Of a stretch of 64,000 bases of DNA, positions 1 through 8,297 are shown piece by piece. The DNA is taken from assembly GCA_020725865.1 (NCBI GenBank), contig DYEC01000010.1, positions 173,789 to 237,788 on the forward strand, in the 5' to 3' direction. The notes below the pieces were generated by a model. The model had not been told where the DNA came from. It worked only from the letters and a program-made list of their open reading frames with translations, and did not search any database. Origin of the DNA: Anaerolinea sp. (lineage in GTDB: Bacteria; Chloroflexota; Anaerolineae; Anaerolineales; Anaerolineaceae). The number at the start of each line of letters is the position of its first letter. Positions within the stretch are counted from its first letter, which is position 1. A program made the translations under genes and the position numbers.

Positions 1-2
1 CC

Positions 3-755
3 CCCTATCGGCTGGATTGCGCCCTGACCTATCGAACGACATCTGCGCCCGGTATTCATGAAACCCTCCAAAAACGTGTCAAACGTGAACTGGTAACAGA
101 AGAATGGCAGGTTATCTTAAGTAAAGCCTGGCAGGCAGGCATCCCGCACATCATCTTCACCGGTGGTGAGCCGACTTTACGACCTGATTTGATTGATTTG
201 GTCACATACGCGGAAAGTCTGGGACAGGTTACCGGTCTGATAACCGATGGCTCAAGGCTAACTGAGAAGGGCTATCTGCACCGTCTGTTACAGAGTGGGC
301 TTGATCACATGATGATTGTACTCGACCCAAGTGAGGAACAAGGCTGGGAAGCCATACGTGACACGCTGGCAGAAGACATTTTCCTCGCCGTCCATCTGAC
401 CCTGACCCCAAGAGAAAAAGGCAAAACCGTCGATTATCTTGAAAAGCTGGCAAAAATGGGCGTACAGTCCCTTTCGATCAGCGCCAGCGACCCCAACTTA
501 AAATCGGAGCTTGGTCTGGCGCGTCAAATTACTGCCGACCATGGGATGTCTCTGGTTTGGGATTTGCCGGTGCCTTATTCAGGTATTAATCCAATTGCTC
601 TGGAACTAGAAGAAAGCGGCGAAATCCCGCAGGGTGCAGGGCAGGCATGGCTGTATGTGGAACCCGATGGGGATGTCCTTCCCGGTCAGGGCATTCAAAA
701 GGTGCTGGGTAATTTGCTTACCGAGGATTGGGAGAAAATCTGGAGCAACCGATAA
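3..755 (+). CDS. radical SAM-like protein lacking cluster cysteines (5' truncated)
   Basis: The reading frame is open from the window edge, so the N-terminus is missing. The fragment has the layout of a radical SAM enzyme of the PqqE/SPASM-like group: an LTYR strand at fragment residues 8-11, TGGEPTLRPDL at 53-63, a TDGSRL segment, and a C-terminal segment LYVEPDGDVLPGQG followed by VLGNLL and WEKIW. In this group the residues directly after LTYR form CxxxCxxC. Here fragment positions 12, 16 and 19 are Thr, Pro and His, so all three cluster ligands are absent. The cysteine usual in DVLPCQG is Gly. The fold appears retained but [4Fe-4S] chemistry would not be possible, so it may be a pseudoenzyme or a partner of an intact paralogue upstream. 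It overlaps or abuts the following methyltransferase and is probably co-transcribed with it. Confidence 0.75.
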   Translation, partial: PYRLDCALTYRTTSAPGIHETLQKRVKRELVTEEWQVILSKAWQAGIPHIIFTGGEPTLRPDLIDLVTYAESLGQVTGLITDGSRLTEKGYLHRLLQSGLDHMMIVLDPSEEQGWEAIRDTLAEDIFLAVHLTLTPREKGKTVDYLEKLAKMGVQSLSISASDPNLKSELGLARQITADHGMSLVWDLPVPYSGINPIALELEESGEIPQGAGQAWLYVEPDGDVLPGQGIQKVLGNLLTEDWEKIWSNR

Positions 756-760
756 AACTC

Positions 761-1522
761 ATGCTCACTCCAACCGAGTGGCACCAGCGCTTCAAGTTTC
801 AGGTTCGTTGGACACAACAGCTTCGCCGTTTCTTGCTGACGGAAGCCATCCCCCAAATGCCCAATCGCGCGTTGGAGGTCGGTTGCGGTACTGGAGCGGT
901 TATTAACGACTTCCACCAATCCGGGACTCTGCCAACTCATGTACATCTTGTCGGGCTAGACATTCGTTTTGATTTTTTGCAACTGGCACAAAAACAGAAA
1001 GTAACCCTTGCCTGTGCAAACGCCTATTCCCTACCGTTCCCAGATGCCACTTTTGACTTGGTATATTGTCACTACCTTCTCCTCTGGCTGAAATACCCGC
1101 TCCCAGCATTGATGGAAATGCACCGCGTTACCCGGAGCGGCGGCTGGGTCATTGCTATGGCAGAACCAGACTACGCGCACCGCATAGATTATCCACCTGT
1201 ACTATCTGAATTGGGAAAATTGCAACGTCAGTCGCTTATTCAACAAGGTGCCAATCCAGATATTGGCGCCATGCTGGCGGGCTTATTCATTCAGGCGGGT
1301 TTCCAGAATATCAAAACAGGTTTGTTGGGCGGAGAATGGGATATACCTCAGGATGAAGAAACCTGGAGAGCCGAATGGCGCGTGTTGGAAGCCGATCTTC
1401 AGGAACTGGTTTCCAAGGAAAAACTACAGGAATATCGCAAACAGGATGCATCCGCCTGGAAAAGCGGCGAACGCATCCTGTTTGTGCCAACATTTTATGC
1501 AATAGGTCAGATTCCCTGCTAA
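761..1522 (+). CDS. class I SAM-dependent methyltransferase
   Basis: About 253 aa. The N-terminal half shows the Rossmann methyltransferase core: motif I ALEVGCGTGAV near residues 38-48, an acidic end of strand 2 (GLDIRFD), and a FPDATFDLVYCHYLL segment typical of motif III/IV, followed by LMEMHRVTRSGGWVI. This is the ubiE/Methyltransf_11 style of domain; the substrate cannot be read from the sequence. ATG 761 is preferred over an upstream in-frame TTG at 728, which would lie inside the preceding gene; neither start has a strong ribosome binding site. It follows the cysteine-less radical SAM-like protein with only a few bases between them, which suggests a two-gene unit, and it ends 10 bp from the convergent ECF transporter operon. 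Confidence 0.8.
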   Translation: MLTPTEWHQRFKFQVRWTQQLRRFLLTEAIPQMPNRALEVGCGTGAVINDFHQSGTLPTHVHLVGLDIRFDFLQLAQKQKVTLACANAYSLPFPDATFDLVYCHYLLLWLKYPLPALMEMHRVTRSGGWVIAMAEPDYAHRIDYPPVLSELGKLQRQSLIQQGANPDIGAMLAGLFIQAGFQNIKTGLLGGEWDIPQDEETWRAEWRVLEADLQELVSKEKLQEYRKQDASAWKSGERILFVPTFYAIGQIPC

Positions 1523-1532
1523 GCGGTTTCTA

Positions 1533-2369
1533 TCAGGAATTCATCTTTTCAAACTGCTCAAACATTTCTTCAACCGTCAGAGTAGATGGAGAAAAGCCCA
1601 AAGTGGCACAACGCTGTGCCAGTTGTGTAATCTGCGGCGGCTCAAGAAAGGTCTGCGCCAGCACATCTGACATGCGAAAAACATCACGCGTATCACCGTC
1701 TGCCAGAATGCGACCATTCCCCATCACAACCACCCGCCGAGCATATTTTGCCACAATCGGCATGTCGTGTGTGATGATAATGATTGTATGCCCAAGCTCT
1801 TCATTCAGCCGCTTCAAGAAATCCATGATTTCCAGCGACTGCCGCGCATCCTGACCAGTGGTTGGCTCATCCACAATGATCACTTTTGGGCGCAGTGCAA
1901 GAATGGAAGCAATAGCTACCCGCTGCCGCAGCCCTTTGGAAAGAAAGAATGGATGCTCGCTAAAATATGCCTCATCCAACCCAACCACTCTGGCAGCTTC
2001 TTCGACCCTTTCCTTTACCTCATCCTCCGGCAGCTCTATATTGCGAGGACCATAGGCAATTTCATCCCAGCAATTATTGTTGAATAACTGGTGATCCGGG
2101 TTTTGAAACACATACCCAACACGCCGCACCATTTGCACAATGGGCGTATTCTTTGAGTTCAGCCCATCTACAATAACATCGCCCCGCGTGGGTTTAAATA
2201 ACCCGTTGAGGCATTTTGAAAGGGTGGTTTTTCCGGAACCATTCTGACCGATGAAGGCAATGAATTCGCCATCATAAATTTCCATGTTAATATCGGACAG
2301 CGCCAGCGTGCCATCCGTATAGCTGTACCACAGATTTTTAACCTCAATATAGGGTTTCTGATCACTCAT
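1533..2369 (-). CDS. ECF transporter ATP-binding subunit (EcfA type)
   Basis: 278 aa ABC ATPase of the CbiO/EcfA family. Walker A is GQNGSGKT (residues 41-48), the Q-loop VFQNPDHQ is near 88-94, Walker B VIIVDEP is at 163-169 with TTGQD after it, and the H-loop ITHD follows. The signature reads LSKGLRQR rather than LSGGQ, a variant familiar in EcfA subunits. It would pair with the neighbouring ATPase to power an energy-coupling-factor importer. It is the last gene of a minus-strand S-T-A-A operon and its start overlaps the stop of the upstream ATPase gene by 4 bases (ATGA type), indicating translational coupling. Confidence 0.9.
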   Translation of the reverse strand: MSDQKPYIEVKNLWYSYTDGTLALSDINMEIYDGEFIAFIGQNGSGKTTLSKCLNGLFKPTRGDVIVDGLNSKNTPIVQMVRRVGYVFQNPDHQLFNNNCWDEIAYGPRNIELPEDEVKERVEEAARVVGLDEAYFSEHPFFLSKGLRQRVAIASILALRPKVIIVDEPTTGQDARQSLEIMDFLKRLNEELGHTIIIITHDMPIVAKYARRVVVMGNGRILADGDTRDVFRMSDVLAQTFLEPPQITQLAQRCATLGFSPSTLTVEEMFEQFEKMNS

Positions 2370-3244
2370 CGTTGCTCTCCCTGAAGAGTTCTATTTTTGA
2401 TCAGATCTTTAAGTTTTTTCTCTGCCTCGTCGAGTGTGAGCGGCAATTGATGATTAGAATATCCTGCAGTCATTAGTTTGTAAAAAAAGAGTAAAGCACC
2501 CGGCGGATAAACGCTTTTTTCTAATAAAAGCGGCATGTTTTGGAAGAACCGATGTGTCTCATCTTCAAGAACCAATTCCCCGTTTGAGAGCAAAATCATC
2601 CGATCCGCCAGCGGTATCAGATTCTCCAGACTGTGTTCAACAACAATAATCGTATTGCGATGCTCTTTCTTAAGCTCTTCCAGAACCTCAAAAACCCGCT
2701 TTCGGCTAACTGGGTCGAGCATTGAGGTCGGCTCATCCAGTATCATGACCTTTGGCGTCATTGCAAGAACAGCCGCCAAAGCAACCCGCTGTTTCTGACC
2801 GCCCGAAATCTCATATGGCGGCTTCATCAGAAGCGGCTTCAGATTCACGAGATCCGTCACCCATTCCAGTCGCTCGCGAATTTCCGGGATACTCATGCCC
2901 AGATTTTCCATCCCAAAGACCAGCTCATCTTCCACAGTCATCGCGGTAAACTGCGCTTCGGGATCAGAAAAAACTACGCCCACAGAACGCTGCAAATCCC
3001 CCTTTTCATATTGCTCAACTTCCTTGCCAAAGACAAAGACCTCACCCTGTTTGATCCCATTGTACTGACCTGGGATCAAACCATCCAGCGAGTAAGCCAG
3101 CGTCGTTTTCCCGGAGCCATTTGGGCCAATTACGCCGATAAAATTTCCCTCTTCAATCGTCAGGTTGATATTACGCAAGGCAGGTTCAGTTGTGTTAATA
3201 TACTGCCAGGAATAATTTTTAACCTCAATAATCACTTTCGACAT
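2366..3244 (-). CDS. ECF transporter ATP-binding subunit (EcfA type)
   Basis: 292 aa ABC ATPase. Walker A GPNGSGKT at residues 40-47, signature ISGGQKQR at 146-153, Walker B VMILDEP near 166-172, then TSMLDP and a VVEHS switch histidine. The Q-loop region VVFSDPEAQ has the SDPE/NP-Q style of CbiO/EcfA proteins, which bind the coupling helices of EcfT. The C-terminal 60 residues beyond the ATPase core are typical of EcfA dimerisation regions. It lies 15 bp downstream of the EcfT gene and overlaps the second ATPase by 4 bp. A heterodimer of the two ATPases is expected. Confidence 0.9.
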   Translation of the reverse strand: MSKVIIEVKNYSWQYINTTEPALRNINLTIEEGNFIGVIGPNGSGKTTLAYSLDGLIPGQYNGIKQGEVFVFGKEVEQYEKGDLQRSVGVVFSDPEAQFTAMTVEDELVFGMENLGMSIPEIRERLEWVTDLVNLKPLLMKPPYEISGGQKQRVALAAVLAMTPKVMILDEPTSMLDPVSRKRVFEVLEELKKEHRNTIIVVEHSLENLIPLADRMILLSNGELVLEDETHRFFQNMPLLLEKSVYPPGALLFFYKLMTAGYSNHQLPLTLDEAEKKLKDLIKNRTLQGEQR

Positions 3245-3259
3245 TGCTCTTCTCCTTGC

Positions 3260-4120
3260 CTAACCAAGCACCCCAGATGCCCAAATCGTCAACAGTGACG
3301 TATCCAATCCAAAGTAGCCAAACCCATATTTCAACACCAGAAGAGCCACAAACAAAACCCCAATCATAACGGTTAACACAATATCATGCGGCTTAAACGA
3401 GTAATGGGTCAGAATGTAATCCGCACGCTTTACTTTGCTTGCCTCGCCTGTAAATGCATAACCGCGCGCTACCAGTGCATTGGTAAACTCCTCCGACCGG
3501 CGCAGAGACAACGCAAACAGCGGGATCATATACATAACATATTTACGAATTTTATAGGTTAGCGGCTTGCCAGTGGTGTCAAAGCCGCGCGCCTGTTCAG
3601 CCTGCCTAACAATTTGAAAATCCTCCAAAACCATACCCGCCGAGCGCAGTGCCATTGCAAATACGTAGGTAACTACAAACGGTGCCTTAATACTGCGCAT
3701 GGCAACAATCACATCCCGCTCGCGCGAGGTGCTGAGAAAGAACACCATTGTAACAATCATTGGCAGGATGCGGAAATAAACCACAATTGCATCGCGAATT
3801 CTTTCCCAATAAATCTTGATTACCCCAAGCTGAACCAGCAGATGATACTCCGGATGATTGCCACTGAAAATGACATACGAGATCAGGATAATGGATCCCA
3901 TCGAAATGGCAACCGGAACATAAATGCGCAATATCTTAATGTCCACTTTGCTGAGCCACATCAAGACCAGGATGATCACCATAAGCAGGGCGTTCCATTC
4001 TGGTGCAGCAATAAACATGGGAAACAAACTAACAATTAAAAGAAAAAATAATTTTACAAATGGATGAACCGCATAAATTGGAGACTCATTGGGCACATAC
4101 CCCAACATGGTCTTATTCAT
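3260..4120 (-). CDS. ECF transporter transmembrane coupling subunit (EcfT/CbiQ family)
   Basis: 286 aa integral membrane protein with about five or six hydrophobic segments. It carries the two Ala-Arg-Gly coupling motifs that define EcfT: ARG at residues 177-179 (within AEQARGFDTTG) and at 218-220 (ALVARGYAFTG). These motifs sit at the ends of the two cytoplasmic coupling helices that contact the ATPases. The gene lies between the S-component gene (84 bp gap containing a strong hairpin) and the first ATPase. It shows no sign of truncation. Confidence 0.9.
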   Translation of the reverse strand: MNKTMLGYVPNESPIYAVHPFVKLFFLLIVSLFPMFIAAPEWNALLMVIILVLMWLSKVDIKILRIYVPVAISMGSIILISYVIFSGNHPEYHLLVQLGVIKIYWERIRDAIVVYFRILPMIVTMVFFLSTSRERDVIVAMRSIKAPFVVTYVFAMALRSAGMVLEDFQIVRQAEQARGFDTTGKPLTYKIRKYVMYMIPLFALSLRRSEEFTNALVARGYAFTGEASKVKRADYILTHYSFKPHDIVLTVMIGVLFVALLVLKYGFGYFGLDTSLLTIWASGVLG

Positions 4121-4148
4121 TCAAAATTCCTCCGTCAACACACAGAAT

Positions 4149-4177
4149 TGGGAGGAGGTCCTTGCGACCCCCTCCCA
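4149..4177 (-). promoter_or_regulatory. intercistronic RNA hairpin between S component and EcfT
   Basis: On the minus strand an 11-bp stem (arms 4150-4160 and 4166-4176, one G-U pair) closes a 5-nt loop in the 84-bp gap between the S-component stop and the EcfT start. There is no following U tract, so it is not a classical terminator. Hairpins in this position commonly act as processing or stability elements, which would allow different amounts of S component and coupling module to be made from one transcript. That role is inference. Confidence 0.6.
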
Positions 4178-4204
4178 GAGTCACAGGTCAAAGCGTAATA
4201 AACT

Positions 4205-4834
4205 TTATGCCCACCACCGCTTCACAAAGGCTGGAGTGCGAATAACAACACCTGAGAGCGCTTTGAGCAAAATAAAGTTGAACACGATACCAGCTACGAC
4301 ATTCCCGCCGAACCATCCCCAGATAAATAATGGTACCGACTCGGTTGTCAGCAAACCAAAGCCTTTGAGTACTACCAATGGCGAATAAAGAGCGCCAAAT
4401 GCACTGGAGACAATCATGGACAGGAAGAGTATCAAGTAATCGCGCCCCTTCTTCAAGCGTGGATCGGCTTTGAAGTAGCGAAATGCCCACGCCGGCAGTA
4501 AACCCTGCACTAGATTAGCAGGAATATACGCCAGTGAGACATAGAACGGGGTACCGGCAATGCCATTGGAGAAGAATGGGAAAATGAAACCGGCAATGAC
4601 ACCCCATAGGCCGAACCAGATCGAGCCCACTTGTTGAACAGCAATGCCTGTCCAGAAAAAGTTCACACCAAAACCTAGCGGGAAGCTGATACTGCCAAAT
4701 GCTCCCACAACAAAACCAATCCCGATCAGCAGGGCAAGAATAACAATATGAATAACGCCCACTGATCGCTTTTCACCTGGTTGAACAGTCCAGATTTGTT
4801 CAGCTGTTAAATCTGCAGGTTTACTTGTAGCCAT
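4205..4834 (-). CDS. ECF transporter S component (substrate unknown)
   Basis: 209 aa from ATG 4834, which has an AAAGGGA ribosome binding site about 7 bases upstream; longer in-frame extension to a TTG at 4885 has no such site. After a hydrophilic N-terminus of about 35 residues there are roughly six transmembrane segments rich in Gly, Phe and small residues, the architecture of ECF substrate-binding subunits. It opens the operon encoding EcfT and two EcfA ATPases. I do not recognise the specific S-component family, so the vitamin or metal transported is not known. No TPP, cobalamin, preQ1 or THF riboswitch consensus was recognised in the 120-base leader. Confidence 0.75.
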   Translation of the reverse strand: MATSKPADLTAEQIWTVQPGEKRSVGVIHIVILALLIGIGFVVGAFGSISFPLGFGVNFFWTGIAVQQVGSIWFGLWGVIAGFIFPFFSNGIAGTPFYVSLAYIPANLVQGLLPAWAFRYFKADPRLKKGRDYLILFLSMIVSSAFGALYSPLVVLKGFGLLTTESVPLFIWGWFGGNVVAGIVFNFILLKALSGVVIRTPAFVKRWWA

Positions 4835-4958
4835 GGCAAATTCCCTTTCTACTGGTTTGGAGTATGATATTAAAAAATTTGGCAAGACACAAGGACTCTG
4901 CTAACTGGCCAGCAACCTCCTTTCCGCAAATACTGCTTTTTGCACAGACGCTTTGACC
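4835..4958 (-). promoter_or_regulatory. 5' leader of the ECF operon, possible cis-regulatory RNA
   Basis: If transcription starts about 7 bases past the minus-strand -10 box at 4970-4965, the leader is roughly 120 nt. Its 5' end has AACTGG that can pair with CCAGTT about 55 nt later, and between them lies AAAGGAGG, a near-perfect Shine-Dalgarno sequence without a start codon at the right distance. A CTGGCCAG palindrome follows directly. The arrangement looks structured but matches no riboswitch class I can recall. Confidence 0.35.
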
Positions 4959-4960
4959 AG

Positions 4961-4992
4961 TTGAATTATATAACAATTTCTGTATAATTCAA
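4961..4992. promoter_or_regulatory. symmetric bidirectional promoter
   Basis: A perfect inverted repeat: TTGAATTATA (4961-4970), a 12-nt spacer, TATAATTCAA (4983-4992). Read on the plus strand it supplies a -35 TTGAAT (4961-4966), a 16-bp spacer and a consensus -10 TATAAT (4983-4988). By symmetry the same elements exist on the minus strand. The plus promoter would start endonuclease V (ATG 5064); the minus promoter would start the ECF transporter operon (ATG 4834). The two promoters occupy the same DNA and should compete. The palindrome could also be a dimeric repressor site. Confidence 0.7.
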
Positions 4993-5063
4993 CCCACAAA
5001 ATTTCGGCAACTATAAACAAAAAAGTATAACAATTTGATATTGAACCTTATCCTATAAATCTT

Positions 5064-5756
5064 ATGTCTCTGACACCCAAGTTCTTGCATGATTGGAGCC
5101 TTCTGCCAGACGAGGCAATCCGCCTACAGGTCGAGCTCAGCAAAAAGGTCGTCACCATGCCCCTGTCTGAAACAATCAGCACTATTGGCGGCGTGGATGT
5201 CGGTTATCAAGAAGGCAAAGCACGCGCCGCAATTGCCTTATTGACCTATCCAGCCATGTACCTGATAAATTACGCCGTTTCGGAGACACCTTGCAGCTTT
5301 CCATACATTCCGGGTTTACTCTCCTTTCGCGAGGCACCAGCCGTGCTGACAGCACTTGAGAAACTGACCGAGCTACCGGATGTACTTTTGGTGGATGGAC
5401 AGGGCATCGCCCATCCGCGGCGCTTGGGGATCGCTTCTCATTTGGGAGTTCTACTCGACATACCGACCATTGGCTGCGCAAAATCCCCATTGATTGGTCA
5501 CTATGAAGCTTTAGGCAACAACGCGGGCGATACAGCTCCTCTAATCTATAATGATGAAATTCTTGGAATGGCTGTCCGCTCAAAAACCGGCTGCAAACCC
5601 GTCATTGTTTCCATCGGCCACCGCTGTGATCTGACAAGTGCAGTTCAGCTTGTCCTTAATTGTTGTCGCGGCTATCGGCTTCCAGAACCGACCCGTCTGG
5701 CACATACGATCGCCTCTGCAAAGTTCCCGAAAAAGTCGCTTTTTGGCATTGGATAA
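5064..5756 (+). CDS. nfi: endonuclease V (deoxyinosine 3' endonuclease)
   Basis: 230 aa, normal length for bacterial endonuclease V, which nicks DNA one base 3' of deoxyinosine and related deaminated or distorted bases. Family landmarks are all present: GGVDVGY with the metal-binding Asp at residue 45, the wedge motif PYIPGLLSFRE at 80-90 (Tyr 81, Glu 90), VDGQGIAHPRRLG with Asp at 111, and ASHLGVLLDIPTIGCAK. Metal ligands D45, E90 and D111 are intact, so it should be active. It is divergent from the ECF operon and shares the symmetric promoter at 4961-4992. Confidence 0.95.
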   Translation: MSLTPKFLHDWSLLPDEAIRLQVELSKKVVTMPLSETISTIGGVDVGYQEGKARAAIALLTYPAMYLINYAVSETPCSFPYIPGLLSFREAPAVLTALEKLTELPDVLLVDGQGIAHPRRLGIASHLGVLLDIPTIGCAKSPLIGHYEALGNNAGDTAPLIYNDEILGMAVRSKTGCKPVIVSIGHRCDLTSAVQLVLNCCRGYRLPEPTRLAHTIASAKFPKKSLFGIG

Positions 5757-5841
5757 GGTTTTTCGGTTTGGTAACGCGCCCTTTCTTAAAGTCCCATTCA
5801 GCCCCAAACCACCCCATGCTATAATACCAACGGAGGGCACA

Positions 5842-7527
5842 ATGAGCCATCATACTTGCAGCCATGCCATGATTGAACAGTTGCTTGCAGACGGCATAAC
5901 GTTAATGTTCGGAAATCCCGGCACTGCCGAACAGGGTCTTCTGGTTGCCTTGCAACATTATCCAGAGTTTCACTACATCCTGTGTCTTCAGGAAGCCATT
6001 GCCGTTGCTGCTGCAGACGCTTATGCACGCGCCACCCATCGCCCGGCTATTGTCCAGTTGCATGCCGGCGTCGGACTGGGCAACGGTATTGGCATGATCT
6101 TACAGGCTGCTACTTGTAACTCCCCCCTCGTGGTGATAGCCGGGGAAGCTGGACTACGTTATGATGCTCTTCAGGCACAGATGTATGCCGATCTGGTCTC
6201 AATGGCAAAACCAGTGACCAAATGGGCTACCCGGGTGGTGGATAACGGCTCCGTACTGCGCGTGATCCGCCGTGCAATCAAAATTGCCATGACGCCTCCG
6301 GTTGGACCTGTATTTGTTTCTCTTCCTGCTGATATTATGGAATCAGAGTGCCAGGAAGAAGTTACCCCCACGGCGATTCCTGTCACCTGCACGATTCCTG
6401 AATACACTGTTCTGGAGCAGGCTGCCCTTCTGCTGCAAGATGCTACTCATCCCATGCTGATCGTTGGCGATGGTGTTGCCTGGTCAGGCGCTCAAGAAGC
6501 ATTACAGCGCGTAGCTGAACTGCTTGGCGCAGAAGTATGGGGGGCAAACAGTCATGAGGTCAATCTCAGCTTCCGTCATCCTTTGTGGCAGGGTGAGCTT
6601 GGGCATGTCTTTGGCAGCAGGAGCAGCGCCATCACCCGTCAAGCGGATGTCATTTTGATTGTCGGCACATACGTGTTTCCGGAAGTTTATCCAAATTTAA
6701 GCAATGTCTTCGCACCAGGTTCAGTAATTATCCACATTGACCTCGATGCATATGCAATCGGTAAAAACTTTCCAGTTACTTTGGGCATCGTTGGTGATCC
6801 AAAACCGACTCTGAATGCCCTTGCGGACATACTGCAAAACGAAATGACATCCGAACAAAAAAGCGCTGCCTGGCAACGCACAGAAAAAATCAACCGGATC
6901 AAGAATCAAAAATTAGCCAAACAATATGAACAGGATCATGCACAGCGCAACCACATCCCCATCGCCTTCTCGCGTTTTATGGAAGAACTGGTCAATGTTC
7001 TGCCCCAGGATGCCGTGATCTTTGATGAAGCGTTGACAGCTTCAGGTATATTGACGCGTTACCTTAAACCACATTTAACTGGTCATTTTTTTCAGACCCG
7101 AGGCGGGTCGCTCGGAGTTGGACTACCCGGTGCAATCGGATTGCAGCTTGCCTATCCGAATAAAACTGTGATCGGCTTCACCGGAGACGGCGGCGGGATG
7201 GCAACTATCCAGGCGCTTTGGACTGCCGCCCGCTATAAGCTCCCAGCAAAGTTTGTTATTATCAATAATGCATCCTATGCTTTACTAAAAACTAACGTCC
7301 TCCAGTATTGGCGAGAACAGAGGATCGCTCCCCAACCCCTGCCAGAGTTTTACAGTTTGGATACACCCTGCATAGACTTCATTGCTATGGCACAGGCAAT
7401 GGGCGTTCCCGGCACTCGTATTAAGACTCCTGATCAAATTATGCCCGGTATTGAGCAAATGTTAGAGTCAAGAACACCCTTCCTGCTGGAAGTAGTAACT
7501 ACTGAAGACCTTCCCGATACTAATTAG
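5842..7527 (+). CDS. thiamine diphosphate-dependent enzyme (benzoylformate decarboxylase/acetolactate synthase-like)
   Basis: 561 aa from ATG 5842, which has GGAGGG 5-10 bases upstream; the frame is open further upstream but overlaps endonuclease V and is unlikely to be translated. N-terminal PYR domain with GNPGTAEQG and the activating Glu 51 (LQEAIAVAAADAYAR), a central Rossmann-like domain (ILIVGTY, IIHIDLD), and a C-terminal PP domain with the ThDP/Mg motif GDGGGM...NN (GFTGDGGGMATIQALW, then VIINNASY). Overall it resembles MdlC-type 2-oxo-acid decarboxylases more than biosynthetic AHAS, and there is no small regulatory subunit nearby. The true substrate is unknown. The deoxynucleoside kinase gene follows 13 bp later. 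Confidence 0.85.
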   Translation: MSHHTCSHAMIEQLLADGITLMFGNPGTAEQGLLVALQHYPEFHYILCLQEAIAVAAADAYARATHRPAIVQLHAGVGLGNGIGMILQAATCNSPLVVIAGEAGLRYDALQAQMYADLVSMAKPVTKWATRVVDNGSVLRVIRRAIKIAMTPPVGPVFVSLPADIMESECQEEVTPTAIPVTCTIPEYTVLEQAALLLQDATHPMLIVGDGVAWSGAQEALQRVAELLGAEVWGANSHEVNLSFRHPLWQGELGHVFGSRSSAITRQADVILIVGTYVFPEVYPNLSNVFAPGSVIIHIDLDAYAIGKNFPVTLGIVGDPKPTLNALADILQNEMTSEQKSAAWQRTEKINRIKNQKLAKQYEQDHAQRNHIPIAFSRFMEELVNVLPQDAVIFDEALTASGILTRYLKPHLTGHFFQTRGGSLGVGLPGAIGLQLAYPNKTVIGFTGDGGGMATIQALWTAARYKLPAKFVIINNASYALLKTNVLQYWREQRIAPQPLPEFYSLDTPCIDFIAMAQAMGVPGTRIKTPDQIMPGIEQMLESRTPFLLEVVTTEDLPDTN

Positions 7528-7540
7528 AAAGAGGCTCACA

Positions 7541-8176
7541 ATGGTAAAGCGCATGGTGCTTGTCGCCGGTAACATCGGCTCTGGAAAAACTTCACTTACA
7601 GAGCGAATTGGACAGCGGTTAGGATGGCATACCGCTTACGAATCGGTCGCGGACAATCCTTACCTGCCAAATTTTTACGCAGATATGAAGACCTGGTCCT
7701 TTCATTTGCAGATTTATTTTCTTGGTCACCGCGCCCAACAACATTTAGATATGTGGAATGATCCACGTTCCACCATCATTGACCGCAGTATATACGAAGA
7801 TGCCTATATCTTTGCGCGCGCATTGCATCACATGGGTAATCTTAGCGAATTAGATTACCAATCCTATCGCCGGGTTTTTGATTTAATCGTCAAAAACCTG
7901 CCGGCACCCTCGCTACTGATTTACCTGAAGGCTCCTGTTAAGGTGTTGATGGAACGCATCCGCAAACGAGCCCGTAATATTGAAACCGGAATTACCGAAG
8001 AATATCTTTCATTACTGGAAAGCTACTACGACGAATGGATGGCAACTTTTGACCTCTGTCCTGTGCTGACTCTGCGTACCGATGACCTCGATTTTGTTCA
8101 TCAACCCAGGCATCTGGATACGGTTGTCAAACGCATTCAAGACAAGCTGGCAGGCAAAGAGGAAATCGTTTTTTAA
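7541..8176 (+). CDS. deoxynucleoside kinase (dAK/dGK family)
   Basis: 211 aa P-loop kinase. P-loop GNIGSGKT at residues 10-17, Glu in AYESV near 34, the characteristic DRS motif at 81-83 (IIDRSIYEDAYIFA) and an Arg-rich lid RIRKRARNIE around 150. These are the landmarks of the deoxyadenosine/deoxyguanosine kinase family, which phosphorylates salvaged deoxynucleosides to dNMPs. Specificity between dA, dG and dC cannot be fixed by eye. It starts 13 bp after the ThDP enzyme with a GAGG-type site, so the pair is likely one transcript. Confidence 0.85.
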   Translation: MVKRMVLVAGNIGSGKTSLTERIGQRLGWHTAYESVADNPYLPNFYADMKTWSFHLQIYFLGHRAQQHLDMWNDPRSTIIDRSIYEDAYIFARALHHMGNLSELDYQSYRRVFDLIVKNLPAPSLLIYLKAPVKVLMERIRKRARNIETGITEEYLSLLESYYDEWMATFDLCPVLTLRTDDLDFVHQPRHLDTVVKRIQDKLAGKEEIVF

Positions 8177-8297
8177 AGCAAATCCACCAGTATTCTTCCA
8201 CACTATCCAGTCAATTTGTGAACACCCTGCCCGGAACACGATGCAACCAAATCGGCTTTCCTGCGTATAAGAATTAGAGCAATAAAAGGGAGCTACC

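Noticed and set aside
1960..1985. Third fluoride aptamer (GCCTCATCC string inside an ecfA gene)
   Set aside because: The flanking P1 and P3 pairs and the GATAGCCTCT string are absent; coding sequence explains it.
4188..4490. Open frame of about 100 aa on the minus strand in another register of the S-component gene
   Set aside because: Overlaps a well-supported membrane protein in a different frame and has no homologue-like motifs.
4835..4958. TPP, cobalamin, preQ1 or THF riboswitch before the ECF operon
   Set aside because: None of the class consensus strings (for example CTGAGA of TPP) is present.
5638..5841. Upstream extension of the ThDP enzyme frame
   Set aside because: It overlaps endonuclease V in another frame and lacks a ribosome binding site; ATG 5842 has GGAGGG upstream and fits family starts.
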